Assembly: GCA_014706295.1 (NCBI GenBank)
Contig: JACSVZ010000015.1
Coordinates: 59,145,535 to 59,209,534 of the forward strand
Length of the DNA: 64,000 nucleotides
Reading direction: 5' to 3'
Source of the DNA: Lycocorax pyrrhopterus obiensis
Lineage: Eukaryota; Chordata; Aves; Passeriformes; Paradisaeidae
The notes beneath the pieces were generated by a model that had not been told where the DNA came from, did not search any database, and worked only from the letters and a program-made list of their open reading frames with translations. This document shows positions 28,801 to 36,929 of this stretch, in pieces (the first letter of the stretch is position 1; every line of letters begins with the position of its first letter). The position numbers and the translations under genes were made by a program.

Positions 28801-31800
28801 CTATTTTGTTCAGAAGTCAAGCTCTGTCACATTGTCGGCCAGTCCGTTTTCCTGGTGCCCCCAGCTTTATGCTGCAGTGTTAATTGCCTTTAAATGGAGT
28901 CCAGCAACACTTTCCAAATGCAAGCAGAAGATACTGTGCTCTCTTTCCCAGCCTGCAAAGATCCTCAAAACAACTGTCAAGGATTCACCTGAGTGGAGTC
29001 TTACCCATAAAAATTAAGCTTGACAGTTTAGATGTCAACATTTATGCTGATTTTCTCCTGCACCAAAGCACTTAAAGAGACAGAAAAAGTCTACTTTGAC
29101 ACTTACCATTTTGGTGTCAAAGGAAAAGTTTAGATTCTGCGACCAGAAGAATCACTTACCATCCAGCAATTTCCAGGTGATTTGTCTCACTTCTCCAGCA
29201 GCACAGCACCCAGAATCCCATACCATCCCAGCCATACTCATAGGATTTCCACTTATTCAATTAGGACATATTTCAAAGTCATCTGAGTTTATCTTAAGGA
29301 TGTCTCAAGTTCGGTTTAGAGATGCCAGGTAACAGGAAATTTTTTATTTCCTTAAAATATTATGTCAACACTAAACTAGCTTCAAATTCCAGAAAAAACA
29401 GCACAAGTGCACTCACAGAGATACACCTGTAAGAACAGCAGTCCTCCTCCTGTATCACAGCTGTTGTCTTTACCTCATGTGGCTCACCTGAAGTACCACA
29501 AGTGGGCCTGCAAGTCCTCTGCAAATCATAACAATCAATAAATACAGCTAGAAAAATGTGAAAACCAGTAAAAAGGTAACTTCTTAAAATTCTCAAAATA
29601 TGACTACTCACCAGCTCCCAGAGAAGAATTGACTAAATAATAATCATAGGATTTTGTTGAGTTTTTTGTACTTTATTGCCTACTGTTAGATAGCAACAAA
29701 GCCCTTTCAACAATGCTCCAACACGAGCAGGTGGAAGCTGAGGGAAATTGCTGCACTGCCTTAAAGAACACACAGAGATTTCTTCTGACTTGCACCATAT
29801 CCACCGCAAACTAAAAATCAATTTTTACTTTGCATTTCCCCTAAGGGCTTATCTACACAATTCGGCCTTAAAGCCAAACAGACAAGCAGTGTTGCATCTG
29901 CTGGCCAACTCAGAGCTGTCTTCCTGCTGTGAGAATTAAGCATCACACAGCTTACAGCTGGGCCAACTTGCTTAAGCAGTAAAAAATTGGGAAACGGAGA
30001 GGAACAAACAGTGGCAGCGGGGTATGGAAGAAAGAGGCTGTCCTAGGCTGAACCCACAGACAGAACATTCCCAGTAAAGCCTCAAGGCCGGCAGCCACTG
30101 CAGCACAGACTCTGTGGAGAACAGAGCAGGCTCACACCACAGGATGGAACCAACACAGAAAGGACACAAGAGCAACTGTGCAGAGCTCCCCACGCCCCAG
30201 CCATGCCAGGCTGCCAGAACACAACGCTCTGAGAGCACAACATCCGTACAACTTGCCTGGACAGGGCTGTTCTGATTTCTCTGCAACACCCCCAGTGCAG
30301 GACTGGCGGCCACTGCTCCTGTCCTGTTTTCAGCTGGAATAGGGCATTAACACTCTTACATGTAAGCACAAAGATGCACACAATTTAGTATGGATGCTCC
30401 TCAAGCTGAGACTGAGTCCTGTGCCCAAGTGCCAGAAGAAGCCAGGGTGGAAAGGACAGCTCCCATGATGAAAGGTCACCCAGGGCAGCAATAAATGCAA
30501 CAAGCAGAAGACAACAAAGTCAAACTGAAGCTGTCTCAGGCTCTCAGCTGCAGCAAGGGTCTGCCTTAGATTCAACCAAAGCAACTCCCCTAAAAGTGAT
30601 CACACCACAAATGTATAAAGAAGCTCAGGATCTTATTTCAAAATGGGTTATCAGCATTAAATCTAAGACTATCAAATATACTCAAGCATGAAGCCTAAAA
30701 GCTCTCCAGCTTCAGTGTCTGCATCAAAACACAGAGTTTTGTGAGGAGAAACTTGACCAAAGCTGTGCACACAGGATCAATCCTCAGGAGCTATAACAGA
30801 ACTCCTGAAAAAGATTTTATCTTAGCAGAGAGCTTTTTTGGCTGCTTCTAATACAGCAAGAGCACAGAATCCTCTTTACTGGATATTAGCATTTACTTCC
30901 ATCTTGGCCTTGGAAGGGCATGAAAGACAAATCTTAGGTTTCATCAGCTTTACCTAAGACTCAGAATTTCTACTCTGTCTTTTTGACAAAGTTTTGATGA
31001 AATAAAGTCAGCTACTCAGGAAGTATATGCAGAAAGGTGACAAAGTGAGTTATCAGCTGGCAAACATGCAGAGACTAACATTCAAATTGTAGATAACAGT
31101 ACCACTCAGGATTACTGGCAGGCAGTCAAAGGCTCAGGTGCTTTGCCAGCATTTTCTACTGAGAATGTCAATACTTTAACATATACAGAATAAAACTAAG
31201 TATGTGATGAGTCCACTGCCTCAGTAGAATATCCAGGGTCTCCATCCTGACATGGTGATGATCACTTATGCAGTGACATCACCGGAACAGTCTGGTCAAA
31301 TCTGACAATCAGTTAAGCTGATGTCCATCGTGCTGGACATTTCATTTCTGCTGATTTGACAGAGCTGGTAACTCACTGCACCACCTGGGCGTACAAAGAA
31401 CAGCTGCAGCTCAATTCAGGAAAGGTGATCCTGGACATAAAGGGGAGAGGGGATCTCAAACTTAGTGCAAATTTTAGAACAATCATTTGGTATCCTTACT
31501 TTATTTGTAATCAATCTCACCTGTGTATGCTAAGCAGAAGTATGTTACTGTGTATGAGCACACATCTGACAACCTGCATACCCTCCAAGCTTTGCTCTAG
31601 GACATTAAACTAAGTGTCCCTTGTACCCGCAGCATGATATGCTACAGATTAAAATGAGCCTAATATATAAATTCATGCAATCCAGAGAAATTAAAGACAA
31701 CCTCACATGTAGCAACACTGAGTTATCCTCCTGCTTCTCGGATACCACAAGAGTATTTGCTATCCTAAACGCAAGACAATGGATTTTTAAAATGTATTCT

Positions 31801-34800
31801 TCTATGAGAACAAAAGGAATTTTAAGATTCATTACTGTTTTGCAAGAATGGCAATAGGGTTTTGGTTAACAGTAGTTCAACCAGACATAACACCTATCAT
31901 TTCACACATGAAAAACCTTTGCCACCTCCTGACTGACACCCCTGTTGAAGAGATACCTTCTGTACTATCCCATGCTTAGAAGGGCTAAGTAACATCATGG
32001 GAGAGGGGGAATCAGCACAAGGTTTCCTCCTTTTATTCTACCTGCTCATCCAAAACTCCTTACTTTTGAATCAGTCAGTATTCGAACAAACACCTCCCAA
32101 ACTGAAGGTGAATACCCTGATCCAGAAACTAAATGCTGCAGGAAGAAAGTACCAAGACTAAGCAGCTCCTCGACCTTTACAGTTATTGCCATCCACAACC
32201 TTTAGACCAACTCGGCAATGTTCCATCACATTCCAGTGCCCCTCTTCCCTTTACACCCTAGGGAGCACAAGGGCATCCACATCAGCACAGTCTTCAGGAT
32301 GCAGAAGGGCGACACCCCTGTCCATTTCCAGGCAGGGAAGAGGTGCTGGGAACAAGCCTGGAAAAGGTAACGTTCTTCTTGACCATATAGCATCCTCCAA
32401 AGTTTTAAGGGAATACTTCAGAGCTCTTCTATCCTTAAGAGCTTGTAGAAACTGACTACAGAAGAGCTGCCATTTATCTGCAGGACAGATTGTTATTTAC
32501 AATAGCTCCACTTAATGCAGGCATCATGGCTGCTGCATCCAAAAGAAGAAGGAACCTTGAGAAGTCAAAAAAGCAAATCATCTTCTCCTTGCAAGAGAAA
32601 TATTCTAGAAAATCCACAAGAACGGAAAGAGGGATGCAGGATGGCAAAGAAAAATTTTCTTCGCTGCAAATAAAGGAGCAACATCTCAGCTGCTTCCAAG
32701 AAGTCAGAGGCTAATCTGAACTATTGCTGTGCTAAAGCAAGGCCCTTCATCAGGAACTTTGTGATGCCAGAAACCAAAGCACAAGACCTCACTACACTTT
32801 TAAGGTGTTCTCAAAGGGCAAATACCAGTCTAGTCAGGTATGGCTCACACATAGCAATTTAGCCTCTGCTGTGGGTAACAACGAGCCTCAGGGCCAGCAC
32901 AGTCCATACAGATCCTTCATTAACCTCTCCCGGCGCTGCCTGCGGCAATCTGTGCATGGGGCAAAAGGCACCTCTCTGCTCCTCAGCACAACTGGGACAC
33001 ACACAAAGAAACTGGGAAGAGGGAATGTACAAAAACACACCAAAAGCCATCCCCACAAGCTGCAGAGTGGGACCCTGGCCTATTCCCTGCTGTCCACCTG
33101 CCACAAGGTAAGGTCCACACCATGAAGAGTATCACAAAGGGCTGTTGAGAACACCTCTGAATTCTTTTTTACACTCTTACTATCAGGCTCTTGTCCTTCC
33201 TTGTTTTTCTCTAACCTGGATAAAACAACCCTCCACAGAGAACGGCCCAGAAATTGCTAAACAGTTGTCAGTGCTTCCAAACAGTGTTTAAAACTCTGAA
33301 AGCAGAAGCTAAGGCCTACTTCAAAGTCTCACTGAGCTGTTTGTCATCACAGGATTTCCTACCTTGCATTTCCAGTGTCTGCTAAGGAAATGCTGTATTT
33401 TCCTTTACAGATGAAAGGTGGAGGCTGGAGAACAGGATATGTAAAAATCTTTTTCCCCCCAGTACATCATCTGGGTTAAAGCACCACGCCTATACTTGAG
33501 GCAAACAACCTCCACGCACTAAAATTTAAATACCAGAGATTCCTTTTTGAGTTGTTTGCCTTCCATATTTTCTTCCTTATTCCCTACTATACCACCTGTG
33601 GCACGCTCCACATTCTCTGTGATCCAAACACAATTTCACCGTTACCACACAAGAAATCAATGTACAGCTGAAACCAACAGCACACAGGCACGAACTTAAA
33701 GACACAAAAGACACAAAGGGGACACACTGGCTGTGTCTGCCACTGTTCCTAGGCCTCCTCAAGTGCCCACTCTCCATATGCACAAGGAGCAGGTATAGTC
33801 TTTTGTTAATGTCTGTTTCAGTAGCTCTCCCGAGGACCTGGGCCTGACTTGCCCTCTGCTGTCATCAGTATCTGTGGCAACAGAAGACCAGTGAAGAGGC
33901 CACTCACATAAGCTGGGTGCCCGGGGAGGTCACAGGCTGCTCTGCCCCACCAGCCAGCCCCTCATATAAATGCCATCAAGCAATTTCTTCCTCCTCATTT
34001 TGTACATTGTTTATTCTTTTGGCTAAGAGGTATTTGGAATGATAGAACTTCAAATAATTACTCATTTACATTTTACTATTTTATCCAAATTCAAAGTTCA
34101 ATTTATCAGAGGACAAAGTCGAATGCAAGTTCACTGACATTACATGGAGGCGTCAAAAAACCCCAACATGCAATCAACATTTTCAAGGAAAAAAATTTGG
34201 AGGGAGAGTTTTTTGTTGCTTGCCCTGCAGTCACAGAATCACAGAATGGGCAAGACTGGAAAGGACCACTGTGGTTCACCTGGTCCAACCTCCCTGCTCT
34301 AACCTGCAGGGTATTCCTAGAGTACATTGCACAGGATTGTATCCAGATGGTTCTAGAATATCTCCAGTAAGGGAGACTCCACACCCTCTCCATGCAGTCT
34401 GTTCCAGTGCCTGGTCACTTGCATAGCAAAAAAGTTCTTCCTCAGTTTCAGGTGGAACTTCCAGAGCATCAGTTTGTGCCCATTGCCTCTTGTCCTATTG
34501 CTTGGCACCACGGAACAGAGCCTGGAGCCATCCTCTTGACACCCTCCCTTCAGATACTGATAAACATTGATGAGATCCCCTCTCAGTCGTCTTTTCTCAA
34601 GGCAGAACAGGCCCAGCTCCCTGAGCCAGTCCTTTCGTCATCTTCGTCACCCCCCGCTGGCCCTGCTCCAGGAGCTCCATGTCCCTCCTGTCCTGAGGAG
34701 CCCAGGACTGGACACAGCACTCCAGATGTGCCTCACAGGGCTGGGCAGAGGGGCAGGATCCCCTCCCTCGACCTGCTGGCAATGCTCTTCCTAATGTCCC

Positions 34801-36047
34801 CCAGGATTCCACTGCCCTTCTTGTCCCCCAGGGCTCACTGCTGGCTCAGGGACAGCCTGTTGTCCACCAGGACCCCCAAGCCCTTCTCTGAAAGTCAGCT
34901 GAGCCTCAGTGCTTCAGGTAAGAAGCAAGCAACTAAAGTAGATGTACCATGCAAAACAAAGACTGAATTAATGCCAAAGTCCCTAGGCAAAAGGATGTGA
35001 AGAAAGAGAGTACAAAGACAACATAAACAGATTTATTTTCCTAACTTTTCCACCGAGACTTTGGCAGCATTTCAATGCAAGCAGAAAAGAACACTGTTAA
35101 AAAACCTGACTAAACAATTAAAAAAACATTACGACGGTGACAGTAAACAGCAGAACGAAAAGTAACAGTTTTTAAAAATAATCTGGCTACACTTGCATTT
35201 TAGCCATATGCATTAACCATAAACGTGAAGGATAGGTATTAAAATATAAACCCAGCTTTTTTTTGTTTTAAAAAAAGAGGATTTTGCATACTGTAAGGGA
35301 CATCTGCTCCACAGGTAAGCAGTGGGAATGACATCATTAGGTATAACTTATGGGAGGAGCAGCTGACAGGCTCCTTCCAGCTGGGTGGGCGACAGCAGCA
35401 AAGACCACACCAGGCAGGGACAGCACAAGGCTGCTGCCGGTGCCAGGCCTCAAGAAAGGGACAAGGACTACTTCTGCTACAGGAAAAAGGAGGCGGGAAA
35501 ACCCACAGGCACAGGACCCCCACGCTGGGATGGGCAACCCTCAGCACATCCTGCAGGCCTGGTTCCAGTCACTCTTATAATATAGGCTAAAAGCAGGCAA
35601 GCTGAACACACACGTATGGCTCATGACATTCTTTTTTTAGGTTAGAAAAGAGAAAACCTTCTCCTCTCCAAGAGGCCCCAAAATTGCTCATGCCAGCCAG
35701 ATATCCCCTCTGTTTAAACCTCCCGCCTGAACCCGCCCCAGTCTTACAACACGGCCGAGGCGGGAAGGCATAAAAAGGCACTGAGCTTCCCACGCCCACA
35801 GCTGCTGAAGCAGCAGGGAGACCCATCCCCGCTGGGTGCCGCGGCCCTCCGAGAGGCGACCCCCATTTTAGGCACTCCCCCTCCCTCCATTTCTCCCTCC
35901 CGCCTCCCCGCCCGGCCCGGCCCGGCCCGGCCCCAGCCGGCATTACCAGTGCTTCCCATACAGCCAGTGCCCGCCCCAGCCCAGCAGGCAGGCCCCGAAC
36001 GTGGATTTCTTCCAGTGGTTCCTGAGGGCCGCCAGCACTTTCGCCAT
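1763..36047 (-). CDS. AGK: AGK, acylglycerol kinase, mitochondrial (14 of about 15 coding exons; C-terminal end missing)
   Basis: AGK phosphorylates monoacylglycerol and diacylglycerol to lysophosphatidic and phosphatidic acid. It also acts, independently of kinase activity, in the TIM22 carrier translocase of the mitochondrial inner membrane (established for the mammalian protein). Fourteen exons translate to 375 continuous codons that align end to end with vertebrate AGK: a hydrophobic N-terminal segment (about residues 15-31), the [11 protein letters not shown] block (about 66-76), the catalytic AGGDGT glycine loop (residues 122-127), then the C-terminal lipid-kinase fold to LQLPE. Every junction is GT-AG and in phase, with no frameshift or internal stop, so the gene looks functional. 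The human protein is 422 residues, so roughly 45 are missing; the last exon probably lies beyond base 1. The start at 36047 was chosen because it gives the same N-terminal length as the human protein (RNHWKK at the same place). The individual exons are listed separately; the range given includes introns. Confidence 0.96.
1848..6145 (-). other. AGK intron 13
   Basis: This 4.3 kb intron has no recognisable exon, RNA gene or mobile element on either strand. Its composition is ordinary, and the open frames here carry no motif I can recognise. Confidence 0.8.
6146..6216 (-). CDS. AGK: AGK coding exon 13
   Basis: This 71-nt exon encodes residues 324-346 plus two bases of Gly347: [18 protein letters not shown] then QFVHRG. 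Human AGK has KEDFLNICIEPDTISKG then DFITIG, so the second half is unusually divergent. The acceptor TTGCACAG|CGC has a good T-tract; the donor is GG|GTGAGT. It is shorter than the 60-codon default ORF cutoff and was found by reading the reverse complement. Confidence 0.88.
6217..8432 (-). other. AGK intron 12
   Basis: This 2.2 kb intron is AT-rich around 6370-6860, with several short poly-A and poly-T runs. No exon or repeat family was recognised. Confidence 0.8.
8433..8530 (-). CDS. AGK: AGK coding exon 12
   Basis: This 98-nt exon completes Glu291 and encodes [20 protein letters not shown], then [12 protein letters not shown] (292-323). It matches human [20 protein letters not shown]. The acceptor is TGCAG|AA and the donor ACA|GTAAGA. 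Confidence 0.95.
8531..9635 (-). other. AGK intron 11
   Basis: This 1.1 kb intron contains an A-rich, low-complexity stretch near 9488-9545 (aaataaa/aacaaa words). Nothing else is recognisable. Confidence 0.8.
9636..9780 (-). CDS. AGK: AGK coding exon 11
   Basis: This 145-nt exon encodes residues 243-290 plus one base of codon 291. It starts EWPQKHQA, continues through [16 protein letters not shown] (the acidic, proline-rich surface linker) and ends [11 protein letters not shown]. The linker diverges from mammals while the flanks are conserved. The donor is AAAG|GTGGGC. The acceptor is ATCCAAG|GAG, an AAG site without an obvious pyrimidine tract. Confidence 0.94.
9781..12080 (-). other. AGK intron 10
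   Basis: This 2.3 kb intron contains a short poly-A stretch near 10408-10424 and a G-run near 11352-11365. No coding or repeat feature was recognised. The acceptor at its downstream end lacks a clear polypyrimidine tract. Confidence 0.8.
12081..12138 (-). CDS. AGK: AGK coding exon 10
   Basis: This 58-nt exon completes Lys223 and encodes [19 protein letters not shown] (224-242), matching the AGK core. The acceptor is TTCAG|G and the donor AAG|GTAAAT. Confidence 0.96.
12139..14195 (-). other. AGK intron 9
   Basis: This 2.1 kb intron shows nothing beyond ordinary unique sequence; short open frames on both strands overlap each other and have no motif. Confidence 0.8.
14196..14275 (-). CDS. AGK: AGK coding exon 9
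   Basis: This 80-nt exon encodes residues 197-222 plus two bases of Lys223, from [17 protein letters not shown] to DAGVKVS. It is highly conserved with mammalian AGK. The acceptor is TACAG|GGA and the donor AA|GTAAGA. Confidence 0.96.
14276..15063 (-). other. AGK intron 8
   Basis: This 0.8 kb intron contains no recognisable feature. Confidence 0.8.
15064..15133 (-). CDS. AGK: AGK coding exon 8
   Basis: This 70-nt exon completes Gln173 and encodes [18 protein letters not shown] and VLQIK (174-196), almost identical to human. The acceptor is TGCAG|A and the donor AAG|GTGAAA. Confidence 0.96.
15134..17198 (-). other. AGK intron 7
   Basis: This 2.1 kb intron contains a short AT-rich stretch around 16455-16510 (repeated TATT/ATTAT words). 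No exon or known repeat was recognised. Confidence 0.8.
17199..17293 (-). CDS. AGK: AGK coding exon 7
   Basis: This 95-nt exon encodes residues 142-172 plus two bases of Gln173. [10 protein letters not shown] and LSHTL match AGK. The substrate-loop segment reads [11 protein letters not shown], where human has GETSSLSHTLF. The acceptor is CCAG|GCT and the donor CA|GTAAGT. Confidence 0.94.
17294..19246 (-). other. AGK intron 6
   Basis: This 2.0 kb intron has a moderately GC-richer patch around 17870-18000 with a few CpGs, including overlapping open frames on both strands. The frames show no family resemblance. Confidence 0.75.
19247..19279 (-). CDS. AGK: AGK coding exon 6 (33-nt microexon)
   Basis: This exon of only 33 nt encodes [11 protein letters not shown] (residues 131-141), matching human VVTGVLRRTDE directly after the GGDGT loop. 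The acceptor is TTCAG|GTC and the donor GAG|GTGAGA. The short length is compatible with the family gene structure and keeps the phase. Confidence 0.93.
19280..20215 (-). other. AGK intron 5
   Basis: This 0.94 kb intron shows nothing recognisable. Confidence 0.8.
20216..20308 (-). CDS. AGK: AGK coding exon 5 (catalytic GGDGT loop)
   Basis: This 93-nt exon encodes residues 100-130, beginning [18 protein letters not shown]. It contains AGGDGT at 122-127, the nucleotide-binding glycine loop of the diacylglycerol-kinase-type catalytic domain. Gly126, whose substitution abolishes kinase activity in the human enzyme, is intact, so this copy should be catalytically competent. The acceptor is TTCAG|ACT and the donor GAG|GTACTG. 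Confidence 0.97.
20309..21655 (-). other. AGK intron 4
   Basis: This 1.35 kb intron is AT-rich, with a short (CA)n run at 20503-20515. It contains no exon or mobile element. Confidence 0.8.
20503..20515. repeat. Short (CA)n microsatellite
   Basis: Thirteen bases of perfect alternating A and C lie in intron 4 of AGK. Confidence 0.9.
21656..21731 (-). CDS. AGK: AGK coding exon 4
   Basis: This 76-nt exon completes Gly74 and encodes residues 75-99, including [17 protein letters not shown], nearly identical to the human protein. The human KART reads KAGN here. The acceptor is TCTAG|C and the donor AAG|GTAAGA. Confidence 0.95.
21732..22997 (-). other. AGK intron 3
   Basis: This 1.27 kb intron is AT-rich, with an (AT)9 dinucleotide repeat at 22765-22782. 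No other feature was recognised. Confidence 0.8.
22765..22782. repeat. (AT)9 microsatellite
   Basis: Eighteen bases of perfect alternating AT lie in intron 3 of AGK. A shorter (AT)6 run lies at 24626-24637 in intron 2. Confidence 0.95.
22998..23077 (-). CDS. AGK: AGK coding exon 3
   Basis: This 80-nt exon encodes residues 48-73 plus two bases of Gly74, from AFGDQLIP to the NPAACK block. [14 protein letters not shown] is conserved with human AGK; the P-loop-like NPAA segment opens the kinase catalytic fold. The acceptor is TTAG|GCT and the donor AAAGG|GTAAAA. Confidence 0.95.
24384..24423. repeat. Two-copy 20-bp tandem repeat
   Basis: ctccaaacaatctaacaagg is followed directly by ctctaaacaacccaacaagg, 17 of 20 positions identical. 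It is a small local duplication in intron 2 of AGK. Confidence 0.85.
24812..25132 (-). other. Unassigned intronic open frame, no function recognised
   Basis: The frame runs for 106 sense codons from just after an upstream TGA to a stop at 24812; the first Met gives 85 codons. The translation is hydrophobic and aromatic-rich, with segments such as [20 protein letters not shown] and [21 protein letters not shown] do not recognise it as AGK, CR1 or any family I can name. It lies in the same orientation as AGK within intron 2, without matching splice phase evidence. Frames of this length occur by chance in a window this size, so it may be meaningless; it could also be a decayed insertion. Confidence 0.2.
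26903..26942 (-). CDS. AGK: AGK coding exon 2
   Basis: This 40-nt exon encodes the end of Cys34 and [13 protein letters not shown] (residues 35-47), identical to the mammalian segment. The acceptor reads GATAG|C and the donor CAG|GTAATA. It is separated from exon 1 by a 9.0 kb intron. Confidence 0.95.
27913..27928. repeat. Short (AGAC)4 tetranucleotide repeat
   Basis: Sixteen bases of AGAC units lie in intron 1 of AGK. Confidence 0.85.
34231..34890 (-). mobile_element. CR1 LINE 3'-end fragment in AGK intron 1
   Basis: The plus strand starts TCACAGAATCACAGAATGGG and continues through the standard reverse-complement CR1 blocks: 'ggtccaacctccctgct', 'cattgcacagg', 'gttccagtgcctggtca', 'gtttgtgcccattgcctctt', 'gagatcccctctcagtcg' and 'ctccaggagctccatgtcc'. 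The element is therefore on the minus strand, the same strand as AGK, and 5'-truncated. A plus-strand open frame of 202 codons (34392-35000) is antisense CR1 and not a gene. The boundary near 34890 is approximate. Confidence 0.92.
35900..35938 (-). promoter_or_regulatory. G-rich tract with quadruplex potential just inside intron 1
   Basis: The plus strand has (CCCGG)4 at 35911-35930 flanked by CCCCG and CCCC. On the AGK sense strand this gives at least six closely spaced runs of three or four G, beginning about 8 nt after the exon 1 donor. Such runs match G-quadruplex patterns and could affect splicing or transcription; that role is inference. Confidence 0.7.
35947..36047 (-). CDS. AGK: AGK coding exon 1 (start codon exon)
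   Basis: It encodes residues 1-33 plus two bases of codon 34, starting [14 protein letters not shown] and running through a hydrophobic [15 protein letters not shown] stretch that matches the AGK N-terminal membrane segment. The ATG has G at -3 and G at +4, a good initiation context. The donor is CACTG|GTAATG, and the split codon TG+C restores the Cys seen in other AGKs. The exon sits inside the CpG island. The frame stays open upstream to 36443, so an in-frame ATG at 36077 is a possible alternative start. Confidence 0.95.
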
Positions 36048-36074
36048 CCCGCCCCTCGGGCCGCGCCGGCCGCC

Positions 36075-36077
36075 CAT
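36075..36077 (-). other. In-frame upstream ATG of AGK
   Basis: An ATG ten codons upstream of the chosen AGK start is in the same frame with no stop between, and would add [10 protein letters not shown]. Its context has C at -3, weaker than the G at -3 of the main start at 36047. It could be used by leaky scanning if it lies within the transcript. Confidence 0.6.
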
Positions 36078-36176
36078 GGGGCCGCGCCGCCTCTCCCGTG
36101 CCCGGCGCGGCTCGGCTGGAAACGGCTCCCGCGGCCCCGGCGTTCCGCGCACGCACCCGGCCGCACTTGACACGAA

Positions 36177-36204
36177 CAAACAAACAAACAAACAAACAAA
36201 CAAA
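36177..36204. repeat. (CAAA)7 microsatellite upstream of the AGK start
   Basis: Seven perfect CAAA units, read as (TTTG)7 on the AGK strand, lie about 130-160 bp upstream of the start codon. They fall within the CpG island, in the likely 5' untranslated or proximal promoter region. Confidence 0.95.
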
Positions 36205-36435
36205 GCAGCGCGAATCCCAAGGAAAAGAGTTCTCGCTCTTCCCAGAGTCCCGGCGCTCGCTGCCCTTCTCCGGGCCCGAGAGGACCTATTGTCATGGGCT
36301 CCTGGCTGCCAGCGCTGACACCGCCGGGAGCACGGGGAGATGGAGATGGAGCGTAGCAGAGGACAAAAGTGAATAGGTCTTTTTTCCACATCGATAAAAA
36401 TATCCACGGTGTTACCCCCGCCCTCACTAACCCCT

Positions 36436-36660
36436 CTCCCCAAAAAAAACCCCCAAAAAAACTCTCAAAAAAACCAACAAAAAAACCCAACCAACAGACC
36501 AACCAAAAAAACCCACAAAAAACCCCAAGAAAACTCCAACACCAAACAACACTAAACCCAAACCAACCAAACAAAACACAACAACAAAAACCCCAAAGAA
36601 AACCAAAACAAAACCCACAAGTAAAACAAAATCACAAACAAACAAACAAACAACAAACTG
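36436..36660. repeat. A/C-only low-complexity tract, about 225 bp
   Basis: The plus strand is almost entirely A and C, with runs of A(3-8) and C(2-5) and only a handful of G or T in about 225 bases. It ends with an AAAC-type run near 36637-36650. It is not a clean short-unit repeat. The plus-strand open frame across it, rich in Lys, Pro, Asn, Gln and Thr, is an artefact of composition. The tract lies about 390-610 bp upstream of the AGK ATG. Confidence 0.9.
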
Positions 36661-36929
36661 AAAACATTTCAGAATAGCCAGTTAGAAGAAATTATGTCTA
36701 TGAGGTACCTGGGTTTTGCAGTTTAGGTCCAACCAACGGGATGGCCATGAGAACCTGGAGAAATGTCTCCAATCACGCATGGAAAGCACCGATCTCACAA
36801 GGATGCCATGCAGCCATGAGCAGCATGAACATCCTGCCAGGGGAAGGTGGAAACATAACCAAGGGACAAGATCTGACCTCATCATGGAAAAAGCTTCAGT
36901 GGTGGTAGCCTCTCCTAGCACTAGGTTGT
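36661..36929. other. Unassigned segment between the A/C tract and CR1
   Basis: About 270 bp of ordinary-composition sequence. An open plus-strand frame runs through it into the CR1 reverse transcriptase fragment, but this part does not resemble CR1 protein. No feature was recognised. Confidence 0.5.

Larger units (their letters stand above)
26943..35946 (-). other. AGK intron 1 (9.0 kb)
   Basis: This is the largest intron. It holds an A15 run at 27060-27074 close to exon 2, a short (AGAC)4 run at 27913-27928, a CR1 fragment at 34231-34890, and a G-rich tract (minus strand) just after the donor. No alternative exon or nested gene was recognised in 27100-34200. Confidence 0.8.
35720..36350. 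promoter_or_regulatory. CpG island at the AGK start
   Basis: CpG dinucleotides, rare elsewhere in the window, are dense here, and the sequence is very GC-rich around the first coding exon. A GC box (CCCGCCCC on the plus strand, GGGGCGGG on the minus strand) lies at about 36049-36056, directly upstream of the ATG. No TATA box was seen. The island is the likely AGK promoter. The transcription start site cannot be placed from sequence alone and the limits are estimates. Confidence 0.85.

Noticed and set aside
34392..35000. 202-codon plus-strand open frame
   Set aside because: It is the antisense strand of the CR1 3' fragment and has no protein resemblance.
35587..36574. Long minus-strand open frames of 202 and 276 codons across the CpG island
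   Set aside because: They overlap AGK exon 1 in other frames. GC-rich DNA has few stops, and the translations are Gly/Arg/Ala-rich or Trp/Phe/Gly-rich without any domain.
36369..36677. 102-codon Lys/Pro/Asn/Gln-rich plus-strand frame
   Set aside because: It is a direct consequence of the A/C-only tract, which cannot form stop codons easily.
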